Assembly (NCBI RefSeq): GCF_003991405.1
Contig: NZ_RPEN01000156.1
Location: 124,001 to 188,000 of the forward strand
Length of the DNA: 64,000 bases
From: Pseudorhodobacter sp. E13
GTDB lineage: Bacteria; Pseudomonadota; Alphaproteobacteria; Rhodobacterales; Rhodobacteraceae
Direction: 5' to 3'
Shown piece after piece: positions 1 through 8,514 of this stretch. A model generated the notes under the pieces. The model was not told where the DNA came from. It worked only from the letters and a program-made list of their open reading frames with translations, and made no database searches. Every line of letters starts with the position of its first letter. Position 1 is the first letter of the stretch. A program made the translations under genes and the position numbers.

Positions 1-1774
1 ATTCCTGCAAGAAGCGATAGGCCACATCGAACGTCGCCCCGCCCCAACATTCGACCGAGAACAGCCCGCCAAGGTTGGCCGAATAGGCCGGCGCCACACG
101 GATCATATCAATCGAGCGCATGCGGGTCGCCAGCAAGGACTGGTGGCCATCGCGCATGGTGGTGTCGGTGATCAGCAGCCTGGATTGCGCGCGCATCCAG
201 TCGGCCACGGCCTGCGGGCCTTTTTGTTCCAGCAGGTTGCGGGTGCCCATCGGGGGTTCCGCGCGCAGGGCCGGGGGCTTGGGCTCGCGGATTTCGGTCA
301 TCGGCACGGGGCGGCCTGCGGTTTCGGGATGCCCGTTCACGGTGATATCCGCGATATAGGTCAGGATTTTCGTCGCCCGGTCGCGGCGTTTCTTGAAATC
401 CATCAGCTCTGGCGTCGTGTCGATGAACTTGGTGGTATAGGTGTTGTTCAGGAAGGTCGGATGCTTCAGCAGGTTTTCGACAAAGGCGATATTGGTGGAA
501 ACCCCGCGAATACGGAATTCGCGCAGCGCACGGTCCATCCGTTTGATCGCGGCTTCGGGCGTTTGCGCCCAAGCCGTTACCTTGACCAGCAGACTGTCAT
601 AATAGCGCGTGATCACCCCGCCGGAATAGGCGGTGCCACCGTCCAGACGAATCCCCATACCGGTGGCCGAACGATAGGCGGTGATGCGGCCGTAATCGGG
701 GATGAAGTTGTTTTGCGGGTCTTCGGTTGTCACCCGGCATTGCAGCGCGTGGCCTGACAGGGTCACATCGGCTTGGGTGGGGGCGCCTGTGGCCTCGGCC
801 AGTGTCTTGCCTTCCGCGATGCGGATTTGTGCCTGCACGATGTCGATACCGGTGACTTCTTCGGTCACGGTATGTTCGACCTGCACGCGCGGGTTCACTT
901 CGATGAAGTAGAATTTCTCGTCGTCCATATCCATCAGGAATTCGACGGTGCCCGCACATTCATAGCCGACATGGGCGCAGATCTTGCGGCCAAGCTCGCA
1001 GACCTCGGCGCGCTGGGCGTCGGTCAGGTAGGGGGCCGGGGCGCGTTCCACCACTTTCTGGTTGCGGCGCTGCACGGAACAATCCCGCTCATACAGGTGG
1101 TAGATTTCCCCATGTTTGTCGCCAAGGATTTGCACTTCGACGTGGCGCGCGCGCAGGATCATCTTTTCCAGATAGCCCTCGCCATTGCCAAAGGCAGCTT
1201 CGGCCTCGCGGCGGCCCTCGCGCACCTTGTCGGCCAGTTCCTTTTCCGACAGGATCGGGCGCATCCCACGCCCGCCGCCACCCCAAGACGCTTTCAGCAT
1301 CAACGGATAGCCCACTTCGGCGGCTTGCTTTTTCACCACATCCATATCATCGCCCAGCACATCGGTGGCGGGGATGACGGGAACGCCCGCCTCGATCGCC
1401 ACGCGCCGCGCGCTGGCCTTGTCGCCAAGCGCGCGCATCGTGGCCGCCTTGGGGCCGATAAAGGTAATCCCTGCCGCATCGCAGGCATCCACGAAATCCG
1501 GGTTTTCCGACAGCAGGCCATAGCCGGAGTGGATGGCATCCGCGCCCGACATCTTGGCCACGCGGATAATCTCGGGGATGCTGAGATATGCCCCCACCGG
1601 CGACAGGCCTTCACCGATCCGATACGCCTCATCCGCTTTGAAGCGGTGCAGGCCCAGCTTGTCTTCCTCGGCATAGACGGCGACGGTTTTCTTGCCCATC
1701 TCATTGGCGGCGCGCATCACGCGGATCGCAATCTCGCCCCGGTTGGCAATCAGAATTTTGCGGAATTCGGCCAT
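1..1774 (-). CDS. pyc: Pyruvate carboxylase, N-terminal 591 residues (runs off the window edge)
   Basis: The enzyme carboxylates pyruvate to oxaloacetate with ATP, bicarbonate and biotin, an anaplerotic cytosolic reaction. The product begins MAEFRKILIANRGEIAIRV, the classic biotin-carboxylase start. The ATP-grasp loop GGGGRGMR and the biotin-carboxylase end FIEVNPRVQVEHTVTEE follow. Near residue 550 the frame enters the carboxyltransferase domain with TDTTMRDGHQSL; this fusion separates pyruvate carboxylase from stand-alone acetyl-CoA/propionyl-CoA biotin carboxylases. The rest of the carboxyltransferase domain and the biotin carrier domain lie beyond base 1. The gene is transcribed toward the window edge, 132 bp downstream of the efflux-pump gene, which is probably far enough for its own promoter. 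Confidence 0.95.
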   Translation of the reverse strand, partial: MAEFRKILIANRGEIAIRVMRAANEMGKKTVAVYAEEDKLGLHRFKADEAYRIGEGLSPVGAYLSIPEIIRVAKMSGADAIHSGYGLLSENPDFVDACDAAGITFIGPKAATMRALGDKASARRVAIEAGVPVIPATDVLGDDMDVVKKQAAEVGYPLMLKASWGGGGRGMRPILSEKELADKVREGRREAEAAFGNGEGYLEKMILRARHVEVQILGDKHGEIYHLYERDCSVQRRNQKVVERAPAPYLTDAQRAEVCELGRKICAHVGYECAGTVEFLMDMDDEKFYFIEVNPRVQVEHTVTEEVTGIDIVQAQIRIAEGKTLAEATGAPTQADVTLSGHALQCRVTTEDPQNNFIPDYGRITAYRSATGMGIRLDGGTAYSGGVITRYYDSLLVKVTAWAQTPEAAIKRMDRALREFRIRGVSTNIAFVENLLKHPTFLNNTYTTKFIDTTPELMDFKKRRDRATKILTYIADITVNGHPETAGRPVPMTEIREPKPPALRAEPPMGTRNLLEQKGPQAVADWMRAQSRLLITDTTMRDGHQSLLATRMRSIDMIRVAPAYSANLGGLFSVECWGGATFDVAYRFLQE

Positions 1775-1906
1775 GACGGTCCCCCCAAAGGAATAAGTTT
1801 GGCCGCACTTTAGGCACGCCGCAGTGCAGCGCAATACCCCAGAGGGCTATTCTTGAAACATTTGTGAAAGAATCACCGTTGCAGGCGTGGTTTTGCTGCG
1901 CGCGGC

Positions 1907-3409
1907 CTATTCGCCGCGCGGCACCATCCGGTTTGCCAGCGGAATCTCATGCAAGGCATAGGCCAGCGCAAGGCCGATGGCGGCCATGCCCGCGCTGATC
2001 CAAAAGATCGGATGCACCGCCGAAACGATTGCCGCGCCCACCGCCTCTTGCAGCTCTGGCGTCAGGGTGGCGATGATCTGCGGGCCAATCTCGCCCCCCA
2101 ACTCGGCCGCCGTGTCGCCCAGAATTCCTGCCATCCGCCCGGCAAACAAGGCGCCAAACACCGCCACCGCAAGCGACCCCCCGATCTGGCGGAACATCAC
2201 CCCGGCGGCCGTTGCCGTGCCCAGTTGCGCGCGCGGCACAGCGTTTTGCACCGCCGTCGTCACCACCGGGAAAATACAGCCCAACCCGGCCCCCAACACT
2301 CCGACATAAAGGCCAAAGGTGGCGGTGCCCGTGCCCCGGTCAATCTGCGTCAGCAGCAAAGTGCCCAGCATCGCAAGCCCCATCCCGATCATCGGCAGCA
2401 TCCGATAGCGCCCGGTGCGGCCCATGAATTGCCCCGCAAGGGTCGAGGATACCACGATCCCCGCTGTCATCGGCACCAGCATCAAGCCTGATGCGGTGGG
2501 CGTGATGCCTTTGGCGATTTGCAGGTAAAGCGGCAGAAACGTCACCGCCCCAAACAGCACCGCCCCGGTGACAAAGCCGATCAGACTGGTGAACACAAAG
2601 ACGTTTTGCGAAAACAGCGTGGGCGGCAAAATCGGTTCCGCCGCGCGTCGCTCAATCGCCATGAAAGACAGGGTCGCTGTGACAAACAGCGCGATTAGCC
2701 CCAGCGCCTCGGCCGAGCCCCAGCCGAAAGAGCGCCCGCCAAGGCTTGTCACCAGTGCCAGGCTGCCCAAGGACAGCGACAGTGCCGCCGCCCCGGCCCA
2801 GTCGATGCTGCGCTTTTCGCGCTTGCCCGTGGGGGCAAAGCCTGCCGCAAACCCCATCACGGCCAAGGCCCCCAAGGGCAGGTTGATATAGAAAATCCAG
2901 TGCCAGCTGAACGCATCCACGAACCAGCCGCCCAGCAGCGGCCCCAGCACCGATGACAGCGAAAACACCGCCGCGAAGACGCCTTGTATCTTGCCCCGCT
3001 CTTTCGGGGGGATCACATCGCCAATCACCGACAGCGCCAGCACAAACAGCCCGCCGCCGCCAATCCCTTGCAAGCCCCGTGCTGCGATCAGCGCCTCCAT
3101 GCTGCCCGCCATCCCGCACAGGGTAGAGCCGAGCAGGAACAACCCGACCGAGACGAACACCATGTTCCGCCGCCCGAACAGATCGCCCAGCTTGCCATAC
3201 AGTGGCGCCGAAATGGTGGAGGCCAGAATATAAGCCGTCACCACCCATGACAGATGGTCCAGCCCGCCCAGATCGGACACGATGGTCGGCAGGGCAGTGG
3301 ACACGATGGTCTGATCCAAGGAGGCCAGCAGCAGCAGCACCGCGACCGAGCCGATGACAAGGCGAATCGACTGCGGGGGTTGCGCGGGGCTATGGGCTTC
3401 GGGGGGCAT
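1907..3409 (-). CDS. MFS drug efflux transporter, DHA2 (EmrB/QacA) family, 14 TMS
   Basis: Probable inner-membrane drug/proton antiporter of 500 residues. Hydrophobic segments fill the whole length, as in the 14-helix DHA2 group. Visible signatures are LDQTIVSTALPTIV in helix 1, YGKLGDLFGRRNM in the loop after helix 2 (motif A), and VLGPLLGGWF (antiporter motif C) followed by WHWIFYINLPLG. The ATG at 3409 has a GGAG five bases upstream; a GTG at 3415 is in frame but overlaps that site, so the ATG is preferred. It is divergent from a MarR-like gene, the usual arrangement of a locally repressed efflux pump. Substrate cannot be read from sequence. Confidence 0.9.
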   Translation of the reverse strand: MPPEAHSPAQPPQSIRLVIGSVAVLLLLASLDQTIVSTALPTIVSDLGGLDHLSWVVTAYILASTISAPLYGKLGDLFGRRNMVFVSVGLFLLGSTLCGMAGSMEALIAARGLQGIGGGGLFVLALSVIGDVIPPKERGKIQGVFAAVFSLSSVLGPLLGGWFVDAFSWHWIFYINLPLGALAVMGFAAGFAPTGKREKRSIDWAGAAALSLSLGSLALVTSLGGRSFGWGSAEALGLIALFVTATLSFMAIERRAAEPILPPTLFSQNVFVFTSLIGFVTGAVLFGAVTFLPLYLQIAKGITPTASGLMLVPMTAGIVVSSTLAGQFMGRTGRYRMLPMIGMGLAMLGTLLLTQIDRGTGTATFGLYVGVLGAGLGCIFPVVTTAVQNAVPRAQLGTATAAGVMFRQIGGSLAVAVFGALFAGRMAGILGDTAAELGGEIGPQIIATLTPELQEAVGAAIVSAVHPIFWISAGMAAIGLALAYALHEIPLANRMVPRGE

Positions 3410-3459
3410 GGTCACTCCGTTGTCGCTGGGATGCGTCGGGCCTATGCCTATGGCAATTA

Positions 3460-3476
3460 TATGTCAACAGCACATA
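3460..3476. promoter_or_regulatory. Candidate MarR-type operator between efflux pump and regulator
   Basis: The inverted repeat TATGT-N7-ACATA lies in the 120-bp divergent region between the pump start and the regulator start. MarR proteins bind AT-rich short palindromes in such positions, so it could be an operator for both genes. The arms are only 5 bp, so this is a weak call based mainly on location. Confidence 0.35.
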
Positions 3477-3529
3477 AATGTGAGCCGCATATTCTTGACA
3501 GACCCGCCCGCAGCCGTCAGATCAACGCC

Positions 3530-4120
3530 ATGACGAAGAACACCGCGCCCCCTGTTGCCCCTGCCGCCTTCGGCCTGAAGGTGCATGACGGTTTGCGCCC
3601 GCATGTTCTGGCCAAGGGCCATTCCGAAGCGGCAGCCGATGCGATGGTGGATTTTGATGCGGCTGCCTTTGTCTTTCACCGGCTTGCCGCGCGCGGGGAT
3701 ATGCCGCGCAAGCTGTTGGCCGAGATGGGCCAAACGCTGGAAATCCTGCAATTTCAAAGCCTCGCCGCAATTCTGCGGATTCAAAGCGGCAAGGGCCAGC
3801 GCCCCGCACAACCCGCCACCATCGGCCTTCTGGCCGAAGAATTGCACCTTGACCCTTCGCGCGCCAGCCGCATCGCCGCTGACCTGATCGCTGCGGGCTA
3901 TCTGCGCCGAGAGGCCGCGCAGGACGATGGCCGCAAATCGGTTCTGGTGCTGACCGACCGGGCCGAAGACCTGTTTTGCAGCTTTCGCGACCTGCGTTTC
4001 GACAAGGTGATGCAGGTGTTCAACGGCTGGAGCGATGCCGAGATCATCCAGTTCGCGGCGCTGTTTTCGCGCTATTGCGCCCGGATGAAAGAGGTTTTTC
4101 ACGATGGCGGTGCGGTGTGA
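3530..4120 (+). CDS. MarR-family transcriptional regulator
   Basis: A 196-residue protein with a winged-helix region around residues 95-145: IGLLAEELHLDPSRASRIAADLIAAGYLRR followed by DDGRKSVLVLT fits the MarR recognition helix and wing. The long N-terminal helical part is slightly larger than in most MarR proteins. The chosen ATG gives a normal-sized protein; the frame stays open upstream to 3254, but that stretch overlaps the divergent promoter and pump start. It probably represses the divergent efflux pump in response to a ligand; the ligand is unknown. Confidence 0.8.
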   Translation: MTKNTAPPVAPAAFGLKVHDGLRPHVLAKGHSEAAADAMVDFDAAAFVFHRLAARGDMPRKLLAEMGQTLEILQFQSLAAILRIQSGKGQRPAQPATIGLLAEELHLDPSRASRIAADLIAAGYLRREAAQDDGRKSVLVLTDRAEDLFCSFRDLRFDKVMQVFNGWSDAEIIQFAALFSRYCARMKEVFHDGGAV

Positions 4121-4194
4121 TCCGCACCTGATATTGTGCGAACAATCGCAGAACACCGCTTTCCCTTGCAGAAATTCCGCGCTAACTTGGGGTT

Positions 4195-6558
4195 ATGAAC
4201 GGATATGACGAAAATGACGCCTTTGAGGCGGCCGCAGCCCCGATCCCGCTGTCTCAACGTGCCATGGCCGCGCGGCCAACGCCCTATCTCGATGATCTGA
4301 ACCCCGCCCAACGCGCCGCGGTAGAGGCGCTGGATGGCCCGGTGCTGATGCTGGCAGGGGCTGGCACGGGCAAGACCAAGGCGCTGACCGCCCGCATCGC
4401 GCATCTGCTCAACACCGGGCGCGCCCGCCCGAATGAGATTCTGGCCGTCACCTTCACCAACAAAGCCGCGCGTGAGATGAAAGACCGCGTGGGCCGTTTG
4501 ATGGGCGGGTCGGATGCTGGGCTGGCATGGATGGGCACCTTCCACTCCATCTCTGTGAAAATCCTGCGCCGTCATGCGGAATTGGTGGGGCTGAAAAGCA
4601 ATTTCACCATTCTGGACACGGATGATCAGTTGCGGCTGCTCAAGCAACTCATCACCGCCAACAGCATTGATGAAAAGCGCTGGCCCGCGCGGATGCTAGC
4701 CGGGCTGATCGACGCGTGGAAAAACCGCGCTTGGACGCCGGAAAAAGTGCCTTCGTCCGAGGCATCTGCCTATAACAACCGCGGGACAGAGCTTTACCAG
4801 CAATATCAGGACCGCTTGAAATCCCTGAACGCCACCGATTTCGGCGATCTGCTTTTGCACACCGTCACCCTGTTTCAGGCGCATCCCGATATTCTGGCGC
4901 AGTATCAGCGCTGGTTCCGCTATATCCTTGTTGACGAATACCAGGATACCAACGTCGCCCAATATCTCTGGCTGCGGCTTCTGGCGCAAAGCCACAAGAA
5001 TATCTGCTGTGTGGGGGATGACGATCAGTCGATCTATGGCTGGCGCGGGGCCGAGGTGGGTAATATCCTGCGGTTTGAAAAGGATTTTCCTGGCGCGCAT
5101 GTGGTGCGGCTGGAACAGAATTACCGCTCCACCCCGCATATCCTCGCCGCCGCCTCTGCGGTGATTGAGGCGAATACGGGGCGGCTTGGCAAAACTCTGT
5201 GGACCGAAGCGACCGAGGGCGAAAAGGTTCGGCTGATCGGCCATTGGGACGGCGAGGAAGAGGCCCGCTGGATCGGGGATGAGCTGGAGGCTTTGCAACG
5301 CGGCACCCGCCAGATGGGTCCGCGCAGCCTTGACGATATGGCGATCTTCGTGCGCGCCAGCCACCAGATGCGCGCCTTTGAGGATCGGTTTCTGACCATC
5401 GGTCTGCCCTACCGTGTCATCGGCGGCCCGCGCTTTTATGAACGCTTGGAAATCCGCGATGCGATGGCCTATTTTCGGCTTGCCGTCTCCCCCGATGATG
5501 ATCTGGCCTTTGAGCGCGTCGTGAACACGCCCAAACGCGGGCTTGGCGACAAGGCGCAGCAAAACATCCAGCGCGTCGCGCGGGCGGGGGGGATGTCTTT
5601 GCTGGACGGCGCGCGCGCGCTGCTTGCCGAAGGCGGTATTGGCGGCAAAGGGGCAGGCCAGTTGCGCGGTTTTGTCGATGGTATGGCCCGCTGGCATGAG
5701 GCGACGCTGGCCCCCAACTACAACCATATCGAACTGGCCGAGGTGATTCTGGAGGAATCCGGCTATACCGAGATGTGGCAAAACGACAAAACGCCAGAGG
5801 CACCGGGGCGGCTGGAAAACCTGAAAGAACTGGTCAAGGCATTGGAGCAATTCGAAAACCTGCAAGGGTTCCTCGAACATGTCAGCCTGATCATGGAAAA
5901 TGAGACCGAAGAGCAAGGCGCCAAGGTCAGCATCATGACCCTGCACGCCGCCAAGGGCCTTGAATTTCCCGCTGTCTTTTTGCCGGGGTGGGAGGATGGT
6001 CTGTTCCCCAGCCAGCGCAGCATGGACGACTCCGGCAAAAAGGGCTTGGAGGAGGAGCGCCGCCTCGCCTATGTCGGCATCACCCGTGCCGAGGAATTGT
6101 GCACAATCTCCTTTGCCGCCAATCGCCGCGTCTATGGCCAATGGCAAAGCCAGCTTCCCAGCCGGTTCATTGATGAATTGCCTGCCAATCATGTTGATAT
6201 CCTTACGCCGCCCGGTCTTTATGGCGGCGGCTATGGTGCCGCAGCGCCAGCACCGCGCATCGAGGAACGTGCCGCCAATGCCGATGTCTATAATTCCCCC
6301 GGATGGCGCAGGATGCAGGAACGCAGTGCCACCCGCCCGATCAGCCAGCCGCGCGAGGCGAAAAACAGCGTGATTGATTTGAAGGCCGTGTCCTCTTTCA
6401 CGCTGCGCGACCGGGTGTTTCACCAGAAATTCGGCTATGGCACGATTGAGGCGATTGAGGGCGACAAGCTGGACGTGAGTTTTGACAAGGCCGGGTCGAA
6501 AAAAGTGGTCGCAGGCTTTGTCGTGGCTGCGGATGAGGCGCATGACCTGCCGTTCTAA
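4195..6558 (+). CDS. uvrD: UvrD/PcrA-type ATP-dependent DNA helicase
   Basis: Superfamily 1A 3'-5' helicase of 787 residues, acting in nucleotide-excision and mismatch repair and in removal of proteins from DNA. The Walker A AGAGTGKT is at about residues 54-61, the Walker B region VDEYQDTN near 246-253, then GDDDQSIYGWRGA (motif III) and MTLHAAKGLEFPAVFLPG, and YVGITRAEE in motif VI. The C-terminal about 50 residues (VFHQKFGYGTIEAIEGDKL) are the small Tudor-like domain of PcrA/UvrD that contacts RNA polymerase. Full length for the family. It stands alone, 75 bp after the MarR gene, and converges with benE. Confidence 0.95.
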   Translation: MNGYDENDAFEAAAAPIPLSQRAMAARPTPYLDDLNPAQRAAVEALDGPVLMLAGAGTGKTKALTARIAHLLNTGRARPNEILAVTFTNKAAREMKDRVGRLMGGSDAGLAWMGTFHSISVKILRRHAELVGLKSNFTILDTDDQLRLLKQLITANSIDEKRWPARMLAGLIDAWKNRAWTPEKVPSSEASAYNNRGTELYQQYQDRLKSLNATDFGDLLLHTVTLFQAHPDILAQYQRWFRYILVDEYQDTNVAQYLWLRLLAQSHKNICCVGDDDQSIYGWRGAEVGNILRFEKDFPGAHVVRLEQNYRSTPHILAAASAVIEANTGRLGKTLWTEATEGEKVRLIGHWDGEEEARWIGDELEALQRGTRQMGPRSLDDMAIFVRASHQMRAFEDRFLTIGLPYRVIGGPRFYERLEIRDAMAYFRLAVSPDDDLAFERVVNTPKRGLGDKAQQNIQRVARAGGMSLLDGARALLAEGGIGGKGAGQLRGFVDGMARWHEATLAPNYNHIELAEVILEESGYTEMWQNDKTPEAPGRLENLKELVKALEQFENLQGFLEHVSLIMENETEEQGAKVSIMTLHAAKGLEFPAVFLPGWEDGLFPSQRSMDDSGKKGLEEERRLAYVGITRAEELCTISFAANRRVYGQWQSQLPSRFIDELPANHVDILTPPGLYGGGYGAAAPAPRIEERAANADVYNSPGWRRMQERSATRPISQPREAKNSVIDLKAVSSFTLRDRVFHQKFGYGTIEAIEGDKLDVSFDKAGSKKVVAGFVVAADEAHDLPF

Positions 6559-6575
6559 GGCGTGGCCAAGGGTGG

Positions 6576-6600
6576 ATCAGGTATTTTTGCCAAGATGAAA
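6576..6600 (+). repeat. Degenerate copy of the GGATATTT...AGATGAA intergenic motif
   Basis: The sequence around 6580-6600 reads GGTATTTTTGCCAAGATGAA and resembles the motif before three genes of the methylamine operon (54251, 56758, 59263), without the preceding hairpin. It sits between the convergent ends of uvrD and benE. Confidence 0.45.
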
Positions 6601-6607
6601 TCAGGCG

Positions 6608-7756
6608 TCAGGCTGTTTTCTTCAACCGTTCCATTCCATAGACCAAAAGCCCGGCCAGCAAACCCCAGAAGGCAGCGCCGATGCCAAAGACCGAAACCGA
6701 AGACGCGGTGACCACCAGTGTCACCAGCCCCGCAAAGCGTTGATCGGCATGGGCAAAAGCCCCGGTCGCCGCCCCCATCAATGGCCCCAGCAGCGCCAGC
6801 GCCACAAGGGCTGCGACCAAAGCCGGGGGCAGGGCGGCGATAAACGGGATGATCAGCGGGCCGAACGCCCCCAGCAGCAGCCAGACCCCGGCATAGGCAA
6901 TCCCCACTTTCCAGCGCTGGGCGCGGTCGGGGTGAACCTCATCGGCAAGGCAGATCGCAGCGGTGATGGCCGCCATGCTGATCGTATGCGCCCCGGCAAA
7001 GGCCGAAAGCCCCGAGGCGGCACCCGTTGCCAGAAGGGCAGGGCGCACGGGCGGCGTGTATCCGGCAGCGCGCAACACCGCAAACCCCGGCAGGTTCTGC
7101 GACGCCATCGTCACCAGATAGAGCGGCACGCCAAGGCCAATCAGCACCGAGGCGCGGAACTCTGGCCAGATCCAGACCAAGCTGGGCAGGCGCAGTGACA
7201 GGGCGGGGGCGGCGGCTTCTCCGATCCCGAAGGCAAGGGCAAGCCCGGTGGCAAGGGCGGCGAGCACCGCCAGTGCGGGATTATACAGCCGCACCAGCGC
7301 GAACACCGCCACCATCGGCAGCACCAAAGCCGGCGCGGCCTGCGCAGAGGCCATCAAGGGCAGGCAAAAGGGCAGCAGCACGCCAGCCAGCATCCCCGCT
7401 GCAATCCCGTCCGGGATGCGCTGCACCAATCGCCCCAATGGCCCCCATGCCCCTGTCAGCATGATCATCCCCGCGGCCAGCAAAAACGCCCCGACCGCCT
7501 CGGCCATGTTGATCCCTTCGCTTGCCGCGATCAGCGCCAGCCCCGGCGTCGACCATGCCAGCACCACCGGCACACGGGTATAGGCGCTGAGAAAGCCGCT
7601 GGTCAGCCCTTTGGCAAGGCAGATCGCAAAGACCCAGGACGCCGCCTGCGCCGGGGTCGCACCCACCGCCGCCGCCGCCGAAAGCAGCAGCGCAATCGTG
7701 CTGCCATATCCGACAAGCGAGGCGACAAGTGCCGATGAAATCAGGGAAATCCGCAT
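6608..7756 (-). CDS. benE: BenE-family transporter (benzoate/H+ symporter type)
   Basis: Polytopic inner-membrane protein of 382 residues with about 12 hydrophobic segments. Early sequence LAKGLTSGFLSAYTRVPVV and AWSTPGLALIAAS, and the central AGAHTISMAAITAAICLADEVHPD, are typical of the BenE family of the nucleobase-ascorbate transporter superfamily. BenE proteins import benzoate, but no benzoate catabolic genes are present here, so the substrate is open. The gene starts 70 nt downstream of the last CcsR hairpin on the same strand. A hairpin (7760-7782) covers its likely ribosome-binding site, so read-through from the sRNA array or translational control are possible. Confidence 0.85.
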   Translation of the reverse strand: MRISLISSALVASLVGYGSTIALLLSAAAAVGATPAQAASWVFAICLAKGLTSGFLSAYTRVPVVLAWSTPGLALIAASEGINMAEAVGAFLLAAGMIMLTGAWGPLGRLVQRIPDGIAAGMLAGVLLPFCLPLMASAQAAPALVLPMVAVFALVRLYNPALAVLAALATGLALAFGIGEAAAPALSLRLPSLVWIWPEFRASVLIGLGVPLYLVTMASQNLPGFAVLRAAGYTPPVRPALLATGAASGLSAFAGAHTISMAAITAAICLADEVHPDRAQRWKVGIAYAGVWLLLGAFGPLIIPFIAALPPALVAALVALALLGPLMGAATGAFAHADQRFAGLVTLVVTASSVSVFGIGAAFWGLLAGLLVYGMERLKKTA

Positions 7757-7825
7757 GGGTCAGCCTTTTGCTTTGTGGCTGACTATCCTGTGTGTGGTGC
7801 TGCGGGGCAAGCCCGAAATGGAAAG

Positions 7826-7899
7826 CGGCGACACTCAGGGAGGAGGAGAGAGTGCCGCCGTTCCATGTCACTTGATCCAGGGAGGAGGAGAGGACCAAG
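7826..7899 (-). ncRNA. ccsR4: CcsR-like sRNA unit 4 (two hairpins, anti-SD loops)
   Basis: Two hairpins 10 nt apart. The outer one pairs 7826-7830/7856-7860 and 7832-7836/7850-7854; the inner pairs 7871-7878 with 7892-7899 with one mismatch. Both loops read CUCCUCCCU on the minus strand, complementary to the purine-rich Shine-Dalgarno sequence. The two-hairpin design with this loop defines the CcsR/cuckoo RNA family of Rhodobacteraceae. It is the last unit of the array, 37 nt after unit 3, and I see no T-rich terminator directly after it. Confidence 0.85.
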
Positions 7900-7936
7900 C
7901 AATCTGTGCTGAAGGCTTGCGGCCTTCGAATTTTGT

Positions 7937-8011
7937 GCAGCGACCCCCGGGAGGAGGATAGGGGCCGCTGCGCTGTCACGTCCGACCCTCGGGAGGAGGT
8001 GAGGGCGGGCG
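7937..8011 (-). ncRNA. ccsR3: CcsR-like sRNA unit 3 (two hairpins, anti-SD loops)
   Basis: Hairpins pair 7979-7990 with 8001-8011 (one bulged A) and 7937-7942 with 7966-7971 plus 7944-7947 with 7961-7964. They are 7 nt apart, and each loop carries the minus-strand CCUCCUCCC motif. The second hairpin is identical over 35 bp to the second hairpin of unit 2, which points to duplication of units within the array. Confidence 0.87.
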
Positions 8012-8054
8012 TCTGGTTGGGCACGATTACGCAAACCGCATCCCGAAACTTTAT

Positions 8055-8129
8055 GCAGCGACCCCCGGGAGGAGGATAGGGGCCGCTGCGGGTTCCCGTC
8101 CGGCTCAGGGAGGAGGAGGAGCCGTGCGG
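8055..8129 (-). ncRNA. ccsR2: CcsR-like sRNA unit 2 (two hairpins, anti-SD loops)
   Basis: The first hairpin pairs 8101-8106 with 8119-8124, extended by 8096-8098 with 8127-8129. The second pairs 8055-8060 with 8084-8089 and 8062-8065 with 8079-8082. The hairpins are 6 nt apart, and both loops carry CCUCCUCCC-type sequence on the minus strand. The unit is separated by 43 nt from unit 3 and 32 nt from unit 1, so the two-hairpin grouping is clear from spacing. Confidence 0.87.
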
Positions 8130-8161
8130 TAAGTCTGGAAACCAAGGTTTCCGAAGAAAGG

Positions 8162-8230
8162 ACGGCGACACGAGGGAGGGAGGAGTTGTGTCGCCGTTTT
8201 CGCATCAGGCCCCGGGAGGAGGATAGGGCC
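8162..8230 (-). ncRNA. ccsR1: CcsR-like sRNA unit 1 (two hairpins, anti-SD loops)
   Basis: First unit after the DUF1127 gene; its upstream edge is 15 nt from that stop codon. A short hairpin pairs 8208-8212 with 8226-8230. A perfect 10-bp stem pairs 8162-8171 with 8188-8197, with a loop reading CUCCUCCCUCCC on the minus strand. In R. sphaeroides the homologous RNAs are processed from one transcript with the DUF1127 mRNA, and the same layout is seen here. Confidence 0.85.
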
Positions 8231-8245
8231 GTTGCTATTCAGATG

Positions 8246-8461
8246 TTACTTGCCGTAGGCCGCTTCAAGGGCGATACGGGTGATCATGGAGCGGGAAATG
8301 CCCAGATCGTTCAATTCGCGGGTCGACAGGGCGCGCAGTTCCGAAACAGTCTGGTTGTAAACCCGACGACGGTGCAGGGCCTCTTTTGCCGATTTCACCA
8401 GTGCAGCAGCGCGGTCCATCAGACCCAGCGACGCAGCGGAGGACGTGTTCATATAAGCCAT
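8246..8461 (-). CDS. ccaF1: DUF1127 protein, CcaF1-like partner of the CcsR array
   Basis: Small basic protein of 71 residues. The C-terminal half, RALSTRELNDLGISRSMITRIA, is the DUF1127 core, an arginine-rich RNA-binding motif in characterised members. The start at 8461 is preceded by GAGG at a suitable distance; the frame continues upstream but lacks a better site and would swallow the promoter. In R. sphaeroides the gene in this position (CcaF1) is co-transcribed with CcsR1-4 and affects processing and stability of these and other sRNAs. Inferred role here: RNA-binding stress protein acting on the four downstream RNAs. Confidence 0.88.
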   Translation of the reverse strand: MAYMNTSSAASLGLMDRAAALVKSAKEALHRRRVYNQTVSELRALSTRELNDLGISRSMITRIALEAAYGK

Positions 8462-8514
8462 TGTCAGCCTCATCTTTCTATTCTTGCAAGCGCCTCTTGT
8501 TGCGCTGTTAGGGG

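Noticed and set aside
7826-8230. Repeated GGGAGGAGG units at fairly regular spacing look like a CRISPR array
   Set aside because: The repeated part is only about 9-13 bp and lies in hairpin loops whose stems differ. Spacing alternates short and long, and no cas gene is present.
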